Notes under the pieces: model-generated
The model's database searches: none
Told to the model about the DNA's origin: nothing
What the model saw: only the letters and a program-made list of their open reading frames with translations
Translations under genes and position numbers: made by a program
Part shown: positions 8,600-19,103 of the stretch, in pieces
Layout of the letters: the number at the start of each line of letters is the position of its first letter
Numbering within the stretch: the first letter of the stretch is position 1
Source of the DNA: Reyranella soli
Lineage (GTDB): Bacteria; Pseudomonadota; Alphaproteobacteria; Reyranellales; Reyranellaceae
Assembly (NCBI RefSeq): GCF_007992495.1
Contig: NZ_BKAJ01000071.1
Span: forward strand, 1 to 61,829
Direction: 5' to 3'
DNA: 61,829 nucleotides

Positions 8600-8821
8600 G
8601 AACGAGGGGTCCTTTTTGCTTGTCCGGGCGGTGATCCGCCTCTGCCACTTCCAGTTGTTCTAGGCGGAATTTGAACCCGCGCAAACCACCGAAAGCAAAT
8701 ACCTGACTGACAGCGCGCGCATCGACATTTCCGTTGCGCAGGACAGCGTTGCAGGCCCCTCAGGGAACACTATCCACAATAGAATTCCACACAGGATATT
8801 CTATGGGAAGCTTAATGACGC

Positions 8822-9811
8822 CTATTGCGGCTCGATGTTGAGGCTCTTCACCAGCTCGATCCAGACCGGTCCCTGCTCCGCCAGGACCTTCTCGAAGAAG
8901 ACATGGTCCTGGGCCGCCGTGTCGATGCCGAAGGTGTCGAGGATCTTCTGGATGCGCTCGCTCTTGCCCGCCTCGACCATCATGTCGGAAAGCTTGATCA
9001 CGATGTCCTTGGGCATCGCGGCCGGCCCGACCAGGCAGATGAAGCCCTGCACCTGGAAGGCCTTGTCGTTGATCCCCTGCTCCAGGAACGTGGCGACATC
9101 GGGCAGCTTGCGCATGCGTGTGTTGGTCGGGACGGCGATCGCCCGGCCGTTGCCGCTTTGCAGCACGCCCGCCGCCGCGGCGTAGCTGCCGCTGCCGCCC
9201 TGCACCGCACCGGAGCCGACGTCGATCCACATCGGCGCCTCGCCGCGATAGTGGACGGCTTCCATCTTGAGCTCGAGCGAGCGGTTCAGCGCCTCGACGG
9301 CGCAATGGCTGTAGGAGCCCGCGCCGTAGGTGCCCAAGCTGACCTTGTTGTTGCGGGCGTACGCGGCGAACTCCTTGATGTTGTTGGCCGGCACGTTCTT
9401 GTTGACGATGGTCGGCAGGTGGCCCGCGTCCATCCATGAGATCGGCACGAAATCCTTGTCGGGGTCGTAGGGCAGCTTCTTGAACAGCACCTTGTTCATG
9501 ATCATCGTGGTCGAGATCGTCCACATCAGCGTGTGGCCGTCGGGGGGCGCGCTCTTGACCTGCTCGGCGGCGATGGCGCCCGAGGCGCCCGCCTTGTTCT
9601 CCACCGTGACCGGCTGGCCGGTCTTCTGCGAAATCGCCTCGCCGTAGGCGCGCGCGAACGTGTCGGTGAGGCCACCAGCCGGGTAGCCGCAGATGATCCT
9701 GATGGGCTTGCTTGGCCAGGCCTGGGCGATGGCCGGGGCCGGAAGAGCGGCCAACGCAGCGGCGGCGGAACCATAGCGCAGCAACTCGCGACGCGACGCA
9801 CGCACGATCAT
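8822..9811 (-). CDS. Bug-family (TctC) tripartite tricarboxylate transporter substrate-binding protein
   Basis: A 329-residue periplasmic binding protein. The signal peptide (1-31) starts MIVRASRRELLRYG and so has an RR pair of Tat type, with cleavage near PAPAIAQA. Mature features of the Bug family follow: WPSKPIRIICGYPAGGLTD, the G-G-S/A loop GASGAIAAEQV and a C-terminal DIVIKLSDMM segment. No TctA/TctB membrane partners are nearby, as usual for orphan Bug proteins. The ATG at 9811 is selected by GGGAGG six bases upstream. It is a tandem paralogue of the gene at 10113; both end in LNIEPQ. Ligand unknown. Confidence 0.92.
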   Translation of the reverse strand: MIVRASRRELLRYGSAAAALAALPAPAIAQAWPSKPIRIICGYPAGGLTDTFARAYGEAISQKTGQPVTVENKAGASGAIAAEQVKSAPPDGHTLMWTISTTMIMNKVLFKKLPYDPDKDFVPISWMDAGHLPTIVNKNVPANNIKEFAAYARNNKVSLGTYGAGSYSHCAVEALNRSLELKMEAVHYRGEAPMWIDVGSGAVQGGSGSYAAAAGVLQSGNGRAIAVPTNTRMRKLPDVATFLEQGINDKAFQVQGFICLVGPAAMPKDIVIKLSDMMVEAGKSERIQKILDTFGIDTAAQDHVFFEKVLAEQGPVWIELVKSLNIEPQ

Positions 9812-9954
9812 GAACATCCTCCCTGCGGCGCGTCTTTTGATTGACGACGGTCTTGACCGTTCTTGCTCGCGCCAAGCGTTTAGCATGGCTGCTAATTCAG
9901 GGACCGTAAAGGCGGTCCGCCGGCGAATATATGGCGACTTCGTTCCTTGGAGCG

Positions 9955-10094
9955 CGGACCTCCAGGTCCGCTCATGCTCTTCTGGACCGCGAGCTTCCAG
10001 CTCGCTCATGATTCATGAGCGCGCTGGGTCGCGTCAGACGCGACCAAGCGCGCGGTCCGGAAGACGAAGACCCATGAGCGGACCTGGTGGTCCG
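9955..10094. repeat. Family B cloverleaf repeat, copy 2 (long third arm)
   Basis: Core 9984-10058: outer stem GGACCGC (9984-9990) with GCGGTCC (10052-10058), arm 1 GAGC-TTCCA-GCTC (9991-10003), constant palindrome (10004-10020), and a 31-base third arm (10021-10051) that pairs over 14 positions with one mismatch around a CAG loop. An outer shell pairs 22 bases (9955-9976) with 10073-10094 at 21 positions. It separates two paralogous Bug genes. Confidence 0.9.
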
Positions 10095-10112
10095 AGCTCC
10101 AATGAGTCCGGG

Positions 10113-11099
10113 TTATTGCGGCTCGATGTTCAAGCTCTTGACGACCTCGATCAGGACCGGCCCTTCCTCGTCGAGGATCTTCTTGAAGAAGACGCGGTCG
10201 CGGGCCGCCTCGTCGATGCCGAAGGTGTCGATGATCTTCTGGATGCGCTCGGTCTTGCCGCCTTCGACCATGAGATCGGACAGTTTCTGCACGATCTCCT
10301 CGGGCGTGCCCGCGGGCGCACAGCAGCCGACCCAGCCGCGCACCTGGAAGGCCTTCTCGGTGAGGCCCTGCTCGTAGAAGGTCGGCACGTCCGGGAGCTT
10401 CTTCATGCGCTCCATGGTGGGCACGGCGATCGGCCGGCCGGCCCCCGACTGCAGCACGGCGCTCGCCGAGGCGTAGCTGCCGCTGGCGCCCTGGACCGCG
10501 CCGGACGCCACGTCCTGCCACATCAGCGCCTCGCCCCGGTAGTGGACCGCTTCCATCTTGAGCCCGTAGTGGCGGTTGAGCTGCTCGGCCACGACGTGGG
10601 CGTAGGAGCCGGTGCCGTAGGTCGCGAGCGATACCTTGCGATCGCGCGCCCAGGCGGCGAACTCGGGAATGGTCTTGGCCGGCACGTCCTTGTTGATGAT
10701 GGTCGGCAGGTGGCCGGTGTTGAACCAGGCGACCAGGGCGAAGTCCTTGTCGGGATCGTATGGCAGTTTCTTGAACAGCACCTTGTTCTGAACCATCGTC
10801 GTGGAGTTGGTGAACATCAGCGTGTAGCCGTCGGCCGGCGCGCTCTTCACCATCTCCGCGCCGATCGCGCCGGCGGCACCCGTCTTGTTCTCAACCACGA
10901 CCGGCTGGCCGACTTTCTGGCCGACATATTCGCCGTAGGCGCGGGCGAAGACGTCGGTCAGCCCGCCAGCCGGATAGGTGACGATGATCTTGATCGGCTT
11001 GTTGGGCCAAGCCTGCGCAATGACTGGCGCCGGGAATGCCGCCAGCGCCGCTGTCGAACCGTAGCGCAACACGTCGCGCCGCGTCGGGCGAACAATCAT
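10113..11099 (-). CDS. Bug-family (TctC) substrate-binding protein, tandem paralogue
   Basis: A 328-residue protein of the same family and length as its neighbour at 8822. The signal peptide begins MIVRPTRRDVLRYG with the RR pair and ends near PAPVIAQA. WPNKPIKIIVTYPAGGLTD, GAAGAIGAEMV, VHYRGEALMWQDV and the LNIEPQ end align with the neighbour over their full lengths, so this is a tandem duplication that has diverged, with a family B repeat now between the copies. GGGAGG precedes the ATG. A CoA-transferase gene lies 35 bases upstream on the same strand, which suggests uptake of an organic acid that is then activated as a CoA ester. Confidence 0.92.
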   Translation of the reverse strand: MIVRPTRRDVLRYGSTAALAAFPAPVIAQAWPNKPIKIIVTYPAGGLTDVFARAYGEYVGQKVGQPVVVENKTGAAGAIGAEMVKSAPADGYTLMFTNSTTMVQNKVLFKKLPYDPDKDFALVAWFNTGHLPTIINKDVPAKTIPEFAAWARDRKVSLATYGTGSYAHVVAEQLNRHYGLKMEAVHYRGEALMWQDVASGAVQGASGSYASASAVLQSGAGRPIAVPTMERMKKLPDVPTFYEQGLTEKAFQVRGWVGCCAPAGTPEEIVQKLSDLMVEGGKTERIQKIIDTFGIDEAARDRVFFKKILDEEGPVLIEVVKSLNIEPQ

Positions 11100-11134
11100 C
11101 TCTGCCTCCCGGACGCGCCCGCCGTGACAGTCTT

Positions 11135-12328
11135 CTACGCCGTCTTGGTCGCGCCCGATTTCAGCATGGCGTCGATTTCGGCGGCGGTAAAGCCGGCCTC
11201 GCGCAGGATCTCGACGCTGTGCTCGCCGAGCCGCGGCTGTAGGCGAGTCACCTCGGGCTTGGTCTTGCTGAAGCGCGGCGGGATGTCGGGCATGCGCAGC
11301 TTGCCCTCGGTCGGATGATCGACTTCCTTCCAGAAGCCGGTCGCCTGAAGCTGCGGATCGACGAACAGGTCGTCGAGCGTGTTGACCGGTCCGTGCGGCA
11401 CGTTCGAGGTCTTGAGCAGTTCGACCCATTCGGCGTTGGTGCGCGTGGCGCAGATCTCGGCCAGGGTCGCGTAATAGTGCTCGACGTTTTTCAGGCGATT
11501 GGCGAGCGAGGTGAAGCGCGCATCCGCCGCGAGATCGGGCCGGCCGACCAGGCCGCAGAACTCCTTCCAGTGCCCGTCGGTATAGGGCAGCAGGGCGAAG
11601 AAGCCGTCCTTCGAGGGATAGGGCCGCCGCTCCTTGTTGAGCACGCGCTTGTAGCCGGCCGTCTCGAGCGCCGGCCGAAAGGTCTCGCCGTAGAGATGCT
11701 CGACCATCACGAACGAGACCAGCGTTTCGTACATCGGCACTTCGACCGCCTGGCCCTTGCCCGTGCGCTCGCGCGCGAACAGGGCGGCCAGCAGGGCGGA
11801 GACCACGCCGTTGGAGCTGGTCTTGTCGGCGACGATGGTCGGCAGAAAGCGGGGCTGGCCCGCCACGACGCTCTGCAGCGCGGCCAGCCCCGAGCCTGCC
11901 TGGATGATGTCGTCGTACGCCGCCTTCGGCCCCATCGGGCCGGCCGAGCGGTAGCCGTAGGTCGCGAGGTAGACCAGGCGCGGATTGATCTTCTCGAAGG
12001 CCTCGTATTCCACGCCCAGGCGCTTGGCCGGCTCGGGCCGATAGTTGTGCATCAGCACGTCGGCGGTCTCGGCCAGCTTGAACAGCGCATTGCGGCCGGC
12101 GTCCTGCTTGAGGTCGAGCACGATCGAGCGCTTGGAGCGATTGCAGCCAAGATAGAACGCCGCCATGCCGGGATTGCGCGCCGGCCCGAGCTGGCGCGTG
12201 GTGTCGCCCTCGGGCGGCTCGATTTTCACCACATCGGCGCCGAGATCGCCCAATTGCTGCGCCGCCCACGGTCCCAGCACGACGGTCGTGCAATCGAGAA
12301 TCCGAACGCCGGCCAATGGACCCGCCAT
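11135..12328 (-). CDS. CaiB/BaiF family (family III) CoA-transferase
   Basis: A 397-residue formyl-CoA-transferase-like enzyme. Family landmarks are GVRILDCTTVVLGPWAAQQL at the N-terminus, GADVVKIEPPEGDTTR, NRSKRSIVLDLK, a catalytic-aspartate region around VPMYETLV, and a C-terminal LGEHSVEILREAGF. The enzymes move CoA between organic acids; the acid here is unknown but the two Bug binding proteins downstream suggest an imported carboxylate. The ATG at 12328 is preferred to 12358 because GAGGAAG lies seven bases before it. Confidence 0.92.
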   Translation of the reverse strand: MAGPLAGVRILDCTTVVLGPWAAQQLGDLGADVVKIEPPEGDTTRQLGPARNPGMAAFYLGCNRSKRSIVLDLKQDAGRNALFKLAETADVLMHNYRPEPAKRLGVEYEAFEKINPRLVYLATYGYRSAGPMGPKAAYDDIIQAGSGLAALQSVVAGQPRFLPTIVADKTSSNGVVSALLAALFARERTGKGQAVEVPMYETLVSFVMVEHLYGETFRPALETAGYKRVLNKERRPYPSKDGFFALLPYTDGHWKEFCGLVGRPDLAADARFTSLANRLKNVEHYYATLAEICATRTNAEWVELLKTSNVPHGPVNTLDDLFVDPQLQATGFWKEVDHPTEGKLRMPDIPPRFSKTKPEVTRLQPRLGEHSVEILREAGFTAAEIDAMLKSGATKTA

Positions 12329-12492
12329 GTACGCTTCCTCTTCTTCCAGTGTTTCCATCCGACTAGCACACCCACCCCCGGGCCGGCCACAGATCGGTCA
12401 CCGGCTGCAGAATGGATGCCGTCGCGAACTTCCACGTACCCCTTTGCATCGGGAGACGCGCAACGTCACCCCCGACCAAACAGGAGGCTGTA

Positions 12493-12810
12493 ATGCGTGG
12501 AGTAGCGATGAAGACCATCCTGGCCGCGGCGATCGCGGGCTCCAGCTTGCTCGTTGCCGCCCAGGCCAGCGCCCATGACTACGACAAGTGGGATCGCTGG
12601 GAGCACAAGCATCATTGGAAGCATTCGCGCGACTGGGACCGGCCATCGCGTGTGATCGTCGAACGCGAACGCCCGGTCTACATCGCCCCCGCCCGTCCGG
12701 TGGTGCTGGCGCCGGTGGCTCCGCTGGTCCCGGCCTACGGTTACGGCGGTGGTGGCGGCTACCACCAGGATCCCAGCGTGAACTTCAACTTCAGCTTCCC
12801 GATGCGCTAG
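12493..12810 (+). CDS. Small secreted His/Pro/Gly-rich protein
   Basis: A 105-residue exported protein. A signal peptide covers about residues 1-29 (AAAIAGSSLLVAAQASA). The mature part starts with a His/Trp/Lys-rich stretch (DKWDRWEHKHHWKHSRDW), then a Pro-rich YIAPARPVVLAPVAP region and a Gly-rich loop before a final NFNFSFPM strand. Such small proteins are common in Rhizobiales and have no known function; the histidines could bind metal. AGGAGG is five bases before the ATG at 12493; an internal ATG at 12508 is also possible. Confidence 0.8.
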   Translation: MRGVAMKTILAAAIAGSSLLVAAQASAHDYDKWDRWEHKHHWKHSRDWDRPSRVIVERERPVYIAPARPVVLAPVAPLVPAYGYGGGGGYHQDPSVNFNFSFPMR

Positions 12811-12833
12811 CACTCACCCGCGCACCGGCCCTG

Positions 12834-12870
12834 CCTCCCCCTTTGCAGCCCCCGCGAGGGGGGAGGTTTC
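12834..12870 (+). terminator. Stem-loop terminator, related to family A ends
   Basis: CCTCCCCC (12834-12841) pairs with GGGGGAGG (12859-12866), followed by TTTC. The arm sequence is the same as the terminal hairpins of family A repeats, so this may be a solitary half-element reused as the terminator of the small secreted protein gene. Confidence 0.6.
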
Positions 12871-12877
12871 GGGCCAG

Positions 12878-14801
<1,924 letters not shown>

Positions 14802-14834
14802 GGATTCCGTCCAACAGCGACGCGCTCTACCATC

Positions 14835-14866
14835 AGAGCGGGCGGGAACTTCCCGCCCGCTCTTTG
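14835..14866 (+). terminator. Rho-independent terminator of leuA
   Basis: AGAGCGGGCGGGAA (14835-14848) is complementary to TTCCCGCCCGCTCT (14850-14863), followed by TTGT. The stem is very strong, with the loop formed from the AA-C-TT centre. Confidence 0.85.
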
Positions 14867-14883
14867 TCTATCTGGAGGTTCGC

Positions 14884-15126
14884 ATGCATCGTTTCGCTCC
14901 CGCCGTCTATGTACTTACCGGCATAATCATCGGCGGCTTGGCAGTGGCCTGCACCGCGGGGGCCAATCAGCCCAACATGCAGGCGGCCTTGAGCTCGCTG
15001 CAGGCGGCGAAGGCCGAGCTGATCCAGGCGCGGCCCAACAAGGGCGGCCATCGCGAGCGCGCCATCAACTTCGTCAACGCTGCGATCTCCGAAACCGAGA
15101 ACGGCATCGCCTACGCCGGCAACTGA
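14884..15126 (+). CDS. Small membrane-anchored or exported helical protein, first of a tandem pair
   Basis: An 80-residue protein with an N-terminal hydrophobic segment (about 7-25, VYVLTGIIIGGLAVACTAGA) and a helical tail NQPNMQAALSSLQAAKAELI then NKGGHRERAINFVNAAISET. GGAGG precedes the ATG at 14884. It is paralogous to the next gene: both share QPNMQ-AL-LQAA and NKGGHR-RAI-FV--AI-ET-GIAYA. Function unknown; the tail resembles small secreted helical proteins of Proteobacteria with no assigned role. Confidence 0.85.
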   Translation: MHRFAPAVYVLTGIIIGGLAVACTAGANQPNMQAALSSLQAAKAELIQARPNKGGHRERAINFVNAAISETENGIAYAGN

Positions 15127-15149
15127 CACGCCACCGAGAGGACCACTCC

Positions 15150-15398
15150 ATGCTTCGCTCTTTTTCCAAGTCGCCGATCGCAATCCTGGTCACCGGCATC
15201 ACCATCGGCACGATCGCCGGCGCCTGCATCGCCATGGCGGCCCAGCCCAACATGCAGGAAGCGTTGGGCCAGTTGCAGGCGGCGCGCGCCAGCCTGGTCA
15301 AGGCCGAGGCCAACAAGGGCGGCCATCGCGACCGTGCGATCGGCTTCGTCGATTCCGCGATCGCCGAAACCAGGGCGGGCATCGCCTACGCCCGGTGA
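15150..15398 (+). CDS. Small membrane-anchored or exported helical protein, second of a tandem pair
   Basis: An 82-residue paralogue of the preceding gene, separated by 23 bases and with its own GAGAGGA ribosome site. Hydrophobic residues 9-30 (PIAILVTGITIGTIAGACIA) form a signal anchor or signal peptide; a cysteine near its end is not followed by a clear lipobox context. The tail QPNMQEALGQLQAARASLV and NKGGHRDRAIGFVDSAIAET is conserved between the pair, so the tail is the functional part. Function unknown. Confidence 0.85.
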   Translation: MLRSFSKSPIAILVTGITIGTIAGACIAMAAQPNMQEALGQLQAARASLVKAEANKGGHRDRAIGFVDSAIAETRAGIAYAR

Positions 15399-15447
15399 GG
15401 TCGGTTGATCTCGACGAAACGGCTGTTTAGCGCGTAGAAGGGCGGTC

Positions 15448-16842
15448 ATGGCCAAAGCGAAAAAGACCGCCCCCCGCAAGAAGCGCCCGGCGAGCAAGCC
15501 TGCTGCGAGTGCGCCGGACGCCAACCTGCTCGCCGACCTGATGAAATGGGCGAAGGCCGCCGGCGCCGACTCGGCCGACGCGCTCTACGTCAACGGCGAG
15601 TCCATTTCCGTCGCCCAGCGCATGGGCAAACGCGAGAAGCTCGAGAGCAGCGAAGGCCGCGATCTCGGCCTGCGCGTGTTCGTGGGCCAGCGCCAGGCCT
15701 TTGTCTCCTCAACCGACTTCGCGCCGGCCGCCCTGCGCACGCTGGCCAGCCGCGCCGTCGACATGGCGCGCGCCGTACCTGAGGACCCGGTGTGCGGCAT
15801 CGCGCCGGAGGAACTGCTGGCCAAGGGCTGGCCCGATCTCGATCTCCACGACAGGAAGCGGCCGTCGGCCAAGGCGCTGCTGGCCATGGCGGCGGAGGCC
15901 GAGGATGCCGCGCGCGCCGTCAAGGGCGTGACCAACTCGGAAGGCGCCGAGGCAAGCTGGGGCCGCACCGCGGTGATGCTGGCGGCCAGCAACGGCTTCT
16001 CGGGCGGCTATCGCCGCAGCGGCTACTCGCTGTCCTGCGCCGTGCTGGGCGGCGAGGGCACGGGCATGGAGCGCGACTATGAATGGTCGAGCGCCGTGCA
16101 TCTCGAAGACCTCATGGCGCCCGGCACGGTCGGCCGCAACGCCGGCAAGTTCGTCGTGCGCCGGCTCAATCCGCGCAAGGCCAAGAGCGCGCGCGTGCCG
16201 GTGATCTACGACCGGCGCATCTCGGGCGGGCTGATCGGCCATCTCGCGGGCGCCATCAACGGCCGTGCCGTGGCGCGCGGCACGTCGTTCCTCAAGGACA
16301 AGATGGGCGAGAAGATCTTCGCCGACGGCATCCGCATCCTCGACAACCCGCATCGCAAGCGCGGGCTGGGCAGCCGCCCGTTCGACGCCGAGGGCCTGCC
16401 GACCAAGCGCTATGCCGTGATCGACGACGGCCGGCTCACGACCTGGCTGCTCGACCTCGCCGCCGCTCGCCAGCTCAACCTAAAGCCGACGGGCCATGCC
16501 GCGCGCGGCACCTCGGGCCCGCCCTCGCCGACGACGTCGAACTTCTATCTCGAGAAGGGCAAGCTCTCGTTCGACGCACTTCTGGGCGACATCAAAAGCG
16601 GCCTCTACATCACCGACCTGATCGGCTTCGGCGTCAACGGCGTCACCGGCGACTACAGCCGCGGTGCCTCGGGCTTCTGGATCGAGAACGGCAAGCTCGC
16701 CTGGCCGGTGAGCGGCATCACTGTGGCCGGGAACCTGAAGGACATGTTCTTGAACATGACCCCGGCCAACGACCTGCAGTTCAAGAGCTCGACCAATGCG
16801 CCGACGGTGCGAATCGAGGGCATGACCATCGCCGGGTCATGA
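15448..16842 (+). CDS. pmbA: TldD/PmbA family metallopeptidase subunit
   Basis: A 464-residue PmbA (TldE) protein. Family features are an N-terminal Lys-rich tail (1-22), the EGRDLGLRVFVGQRQAFVS segment, RVPVIYDRRISGGLIGHLAGA in the middle, and TSNFYLEKGKLSFDALL and ENGKLAWPVSGITVAGNL at the C-terminus. PmbA lacks the HExxH zinc motif and works with TldD, which is not in this window; in E. coli the pair cleaves unfolded peptides, including microcin B17 precursor and CcdA. The gene is followed 12 bases later by the lytic transglycosylase. Confidence 0.93.
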   Translation: MAKAKKTAPRKKRPASKPAASAPDANLLADLMKWAKAAGADSADALYVNGESISVAQRMGKREKLESSEGRDLGLRVFVGQRQAFVSSTDFAPAALRTLASRAVDMARAVPEDPVCGIAPEELLAKGWPDLDLHDRKRPSAKALLAMAAEAEDAARAVKGVTNSEGAEASWGRTAVMLAASNGFSGGYRRSGYSLSCAVLGGEGTGMERDYEWSSAVHLEDLMAPGTVGRNAGKFVVRRLNPRKAKSARVPVIYDRRISGGLIGHLAGAINGRAVARGTSFLKDKMGEKIFADGIRILDNPHRKRGLGSRPFDAEGLPTKRYAVIDDGRLTTWLLDLAAARQLNLKPTGHAARGTSGPPSPTTSNFYLEKGKLSFDALLGDIKSGLYITDLIGFGVNGVTGDYSRGASGFWIENGKLAWPVSGITVAGNLKDMFLNMTPANDLQFKSSTNAPTVRIEGMTIAGS

Positions 16843-16854
16843 TATTGTAGGGGC

Positions 16855-18063
16855 ATGAACCCCCTCCTCAAGACAACGATCCTCGCCGCAACGACGGCAT
16901 TCCTAGCCGGCACAGGAACAGGGCCGGCACTGGCGCAAGGTGATTTCCTCGACTGCCTGCAGACCATCAAGTCCGAGGCGACACGCCAGGGCGTGTCGGC
17001 AGCCATCGCCGACGGCGCCTTCCGCAACCTGACGCCCGACCAGAAGGTGGTCGATCTCGATGGCAAGCAGCCGGAATTCTCGCTGACCTACTCCAAGTAT
17101 GTCGGCAGCGCGGTGTCGAACGATCGCATCGTCAAGGGCCAGCAGCGCATGGCCCAGCACCGCGCATTGCTCGACCAGCTCCAGGCCGAGTACGGCGTGC
17201 CGCCGCAATACATCATGGCCTTCTGGGGCGTCGAGACCAACTACGGCGGCTTCATGGGCGATTTCCAGGTCGTGCGCTCGGTGGCGACCCTGGCCTGCAT
17301 GACCAAGCGCCGCGACTTCTTCAGCAACGAGACGGTGCAAGCGCTGCGCATCCTCGCCATGAACCACATGACGCGCGAGCAGATGCGCGGCTCGTGGGCC
17401 GGCGCCATGGGCAACATGCAGTTCATGCCCTCGACCTTCATGAAGTGGGGCGTCGACCGCACCGGTGACGGCCGCATCGATCTCTGGAACAGCCTGCCCG
17501 ACGCCTTCGCCTCGGCCGCGAATTTCCTGCGCGGCATCGGGTGGAAGCCGCCGCTGCCGGCGGCAGAAGAGGTCTTCCTGCCGCAGAACTTCCCGCTCGA
17601 GCAGGCCGACACCACCATCGAGAAGCCGGTGCGCACCTGGGCGCAGATGGGCGTGCGCAAGGCGGGCAACGCGGCGCTGCCCAACTCCGACGAGCCCTCG
17701 TCGATCATCCTGCCGGCCGGCTATCGCGGCCCCGCCTTCATCCTCTATCCCAACTTCAAGGCGGTGATGAACTGGAACCGCTCGACGCTCTATGCGCTGT
17801 CGGTCGCCATTCTGGCGCAGCAGATCGCGGGCGGCCCGCCGGTCGCGCAGGGCGCGCCGGCCGACGACGAGCCACTCTCGCGCAACACCATCATCGACAT
17901 GCAGAACCGCCTGGCCCGCCTCACGCTCTACACCGACGAGGTCGACGGCCTTTTGGGGCCCAAGACGCGCTCGGCAGTGCGGCTCTACCAGAAGCAGATC
18001 GGCATGCCCGCCGACGGCCATCCGACGCCGGAGTTCGTGCGCCGGCTGCAACAGGCGCGCTAG
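16855..18063 (+). CDS. Lytic murein transglycosylase, MltB family, with peptidoglycan-binding domain
   Basis: A 402-residue exported protein. Signal peptide 1-28 ends ALAQ. The SLT_2 catalytic domain (about 30-325) carries the glutamate in FWGVETNYGGFMGDFQV (E127) and MGNMQFMPSTFMKWGVD. A C-terminal PG_binding_1 domain (about 340-400) has RLARLTLYTDEVDGLLGPKT. The enzyme cuts the glycan strand with 1,6-anhydro ring formation in the periplasm. There is no lipobox, so it is soluble, unlike E. coli MltB. Confidence 0.93.
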   Translation: MNPLLKTTILAATTAFLAGTGTGPALAQGDFLDCLQTIKSEATRQGVSAAIADGAFRNLTPDQKVVDLDGKQPEFSLTYSKYVGSAVSNDRIVKGQQRMAQHRALLDQLQAEYGVPPQYIMAFWGVETNYGGFMGDFQVVRSVATLACMTKRRDFFSNETVQALRILAMNHMTREQMRGSWAGAMGNMQFMPSTFMKWGVDRTGDGRIDLWNSLPDAFASAANFLRGIGWKPPLPAAEEVFLPQNFPLEQADTTIEKPVRTWAQMGVRKAGNAALPNSDEPSSIILPAGYRGPAFILYPNFKAVMNWNRSTLYALSVAILAQQIAGGPPVAQGAPADDEPLSRNTIIDMQNRLARLTLYTDEVDGLLGPKTRSAVRLYQKQIGMPADGHPTPEFVRRLQQAR

Positions 18064-18081
18064 TCGCGCCGAAGGCTGCCG

Positions 18082-18795
18082 TTGACGGCGTTCATCGTCC
18101 TGAACAATCGGCGAGGCATTCACGGTCTCGCCGGCGCTTCGCTCCCGGCGGTCGACGCTTGGTGTACTGCCCATTTCGGCCGCGACACGCTGCAGTTCTG
18201 CCAGGTGCTGACGGCGCGCTTCAATGCCGGCTTTCTTTCCCTGAGAACGGTATCTGCAGGGCGCCTGTTCGTGCGGGCGAGCGTCTATCAGGCTGGGGTG
18301 CGCGTGGCCACGATCGCCCTTCGCTTCGATCCGCCGCAGCGGCGGGCGCATATCAGCTGGCTGGTCGTCACGCCGACCGGCCGCGGCGGCCCGACCAGCC
18401 GGCATCTGTTGCAGAACCTCCTTCTGATCGAGCGCGATTGCGGCATCGCCCGCATGACCCTCCAGGCGGGCCTCACCCATGGCGGCTACGTCTGGGCCGT
18501 CCACGGCTTCCTGCCCTCGCCGGACACCACCTGGCCAGCCATCGCCGCCCGATTGACGACAAAGTTCGCCGCCATGGCCTCGAGCTTCACGCCGGCCCAG
18601 GTGGCCGCGGTCGACGGGCTTCTGCGGTCTCCAGATCGGCGCGCCTTGCGGGCCATTGCAGCGCTCGCCATGCCGTTCGCCGGCACGACGCTCGGCAAGC
18701 ACCTGCTGATGGGAGAGAGCTGGCCCGGTGAACTTGATCTTTCCGACGTGGCTTCTGCGACTATATATTTGCGGCGAATAGGATTGATCCCATGA
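18082..18795 (+). CDS. Hypothetical protein
   Basis: A 237-residue protein starting with TTG at 18082, which is 18 bases after the transglycosylase stop. It has no signal peptide. Features include a mixed alpha/beta N-terminal half (RLFVRASVYQAGVRVATIAL, RRAHISWLVVTPTGRGG, a short LLLIERDCGIARMTL) that loosely recalls a GNAT-type fold, then QAGLTHGGYVWAVHGFLPS. I do not recognise a family. Its last codon overlaps the start of the next small gene (ATGA), so the two are translationally coupled. Confidence 0.7.
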   Translation: MTAFIVLNNRRGIHGLAGASLPAVDAWCTAHFGRDTLQFCQVLTARFNAGFLSLRTVSAGRLFVRASVYQAGVRVATIALRFDPPQRRAHISWLVVTPTGRGGPTSRHLLQNLLLIERDCGIARMTLQAGLTHGGYVWAVHGFLPSPDTTWPAIAARLTTKFAAMASSFTPAQVAAVDGLLRSPDRRALRAIAALAMPFAGTTLGKHLLMGESWPGELDLSDVASATIYLRRIGLIP

Positions 18796-19103
18796 CCAGG
18801 AAGTCGAATCGCACCGCCCTCGCGTTTCGGGTGCCGGCCAATAGCGGACCGAAGCGGCTGGGCGTTCCCTTCACCCATCGCGGCGACAACCGCCGGCTCG
18901 TCGCGGTGGAAGAGGTCCTGTTCGCCGAAATGGGCGACCCGGATCTTGCCGGCGCCTTCGCGGGAGCCGAAATCGACCGGCTGGCGGCGATCTTCGGCCT
19001 GTCAGCGGAGGAGGTCGCCGAGCTCTACCGGCCTGCCGAGCTCAAGCCGGCCGCAGCAGGCGAACTGCACCGGCGGCGAGCCCGATCGACACGGGCAAGA
19101 TAA
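18792..19103 (+). CDS. Small hypothetical protein, coupled to the upstream gene
   Basis: A 103-residue basic protein whose ATG overlaps the upstream TGA as ATGA. It has an Arg/Lys-rich N-terminus (MTRKSNRTALAFRVP) and a helical acidic centre (GAEIDRLAAIFGLSAEEVAELY). The last 20 codons overlap the 3' end of the convergent lipid-kinase gene by 62 bases, and the Arg-rich tail there may be an artefact of reading the opposite strand. The pair probably works together; function unknown. Confidence 0.65.
   Translation: MTRKSNRTALAFRVPANSGPKRLGVPFTHRGDNRRLVAVEEVLFAEMGDPDLAGAFAGAEIDRLAAIFGLSAEEVAELYRPAELKPAAAGELHRRRARSTRAR

Noticed and set aside
8664..8680. A tRNA T-arm-like sequence on the minus strand (GCGGG-TTCAAAT-TCCGC)
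   Set aside because: No D-arm, anticodon arm or acceptor stem can be placed around it, so it is not a tRNA.
16903..18702. A 599-codon minus-strand open frame over the lytic transglycosylase
   Set aside because: The same kind of antisense shadow; residues are His/Arg/Ala-rich without any recognisable family.
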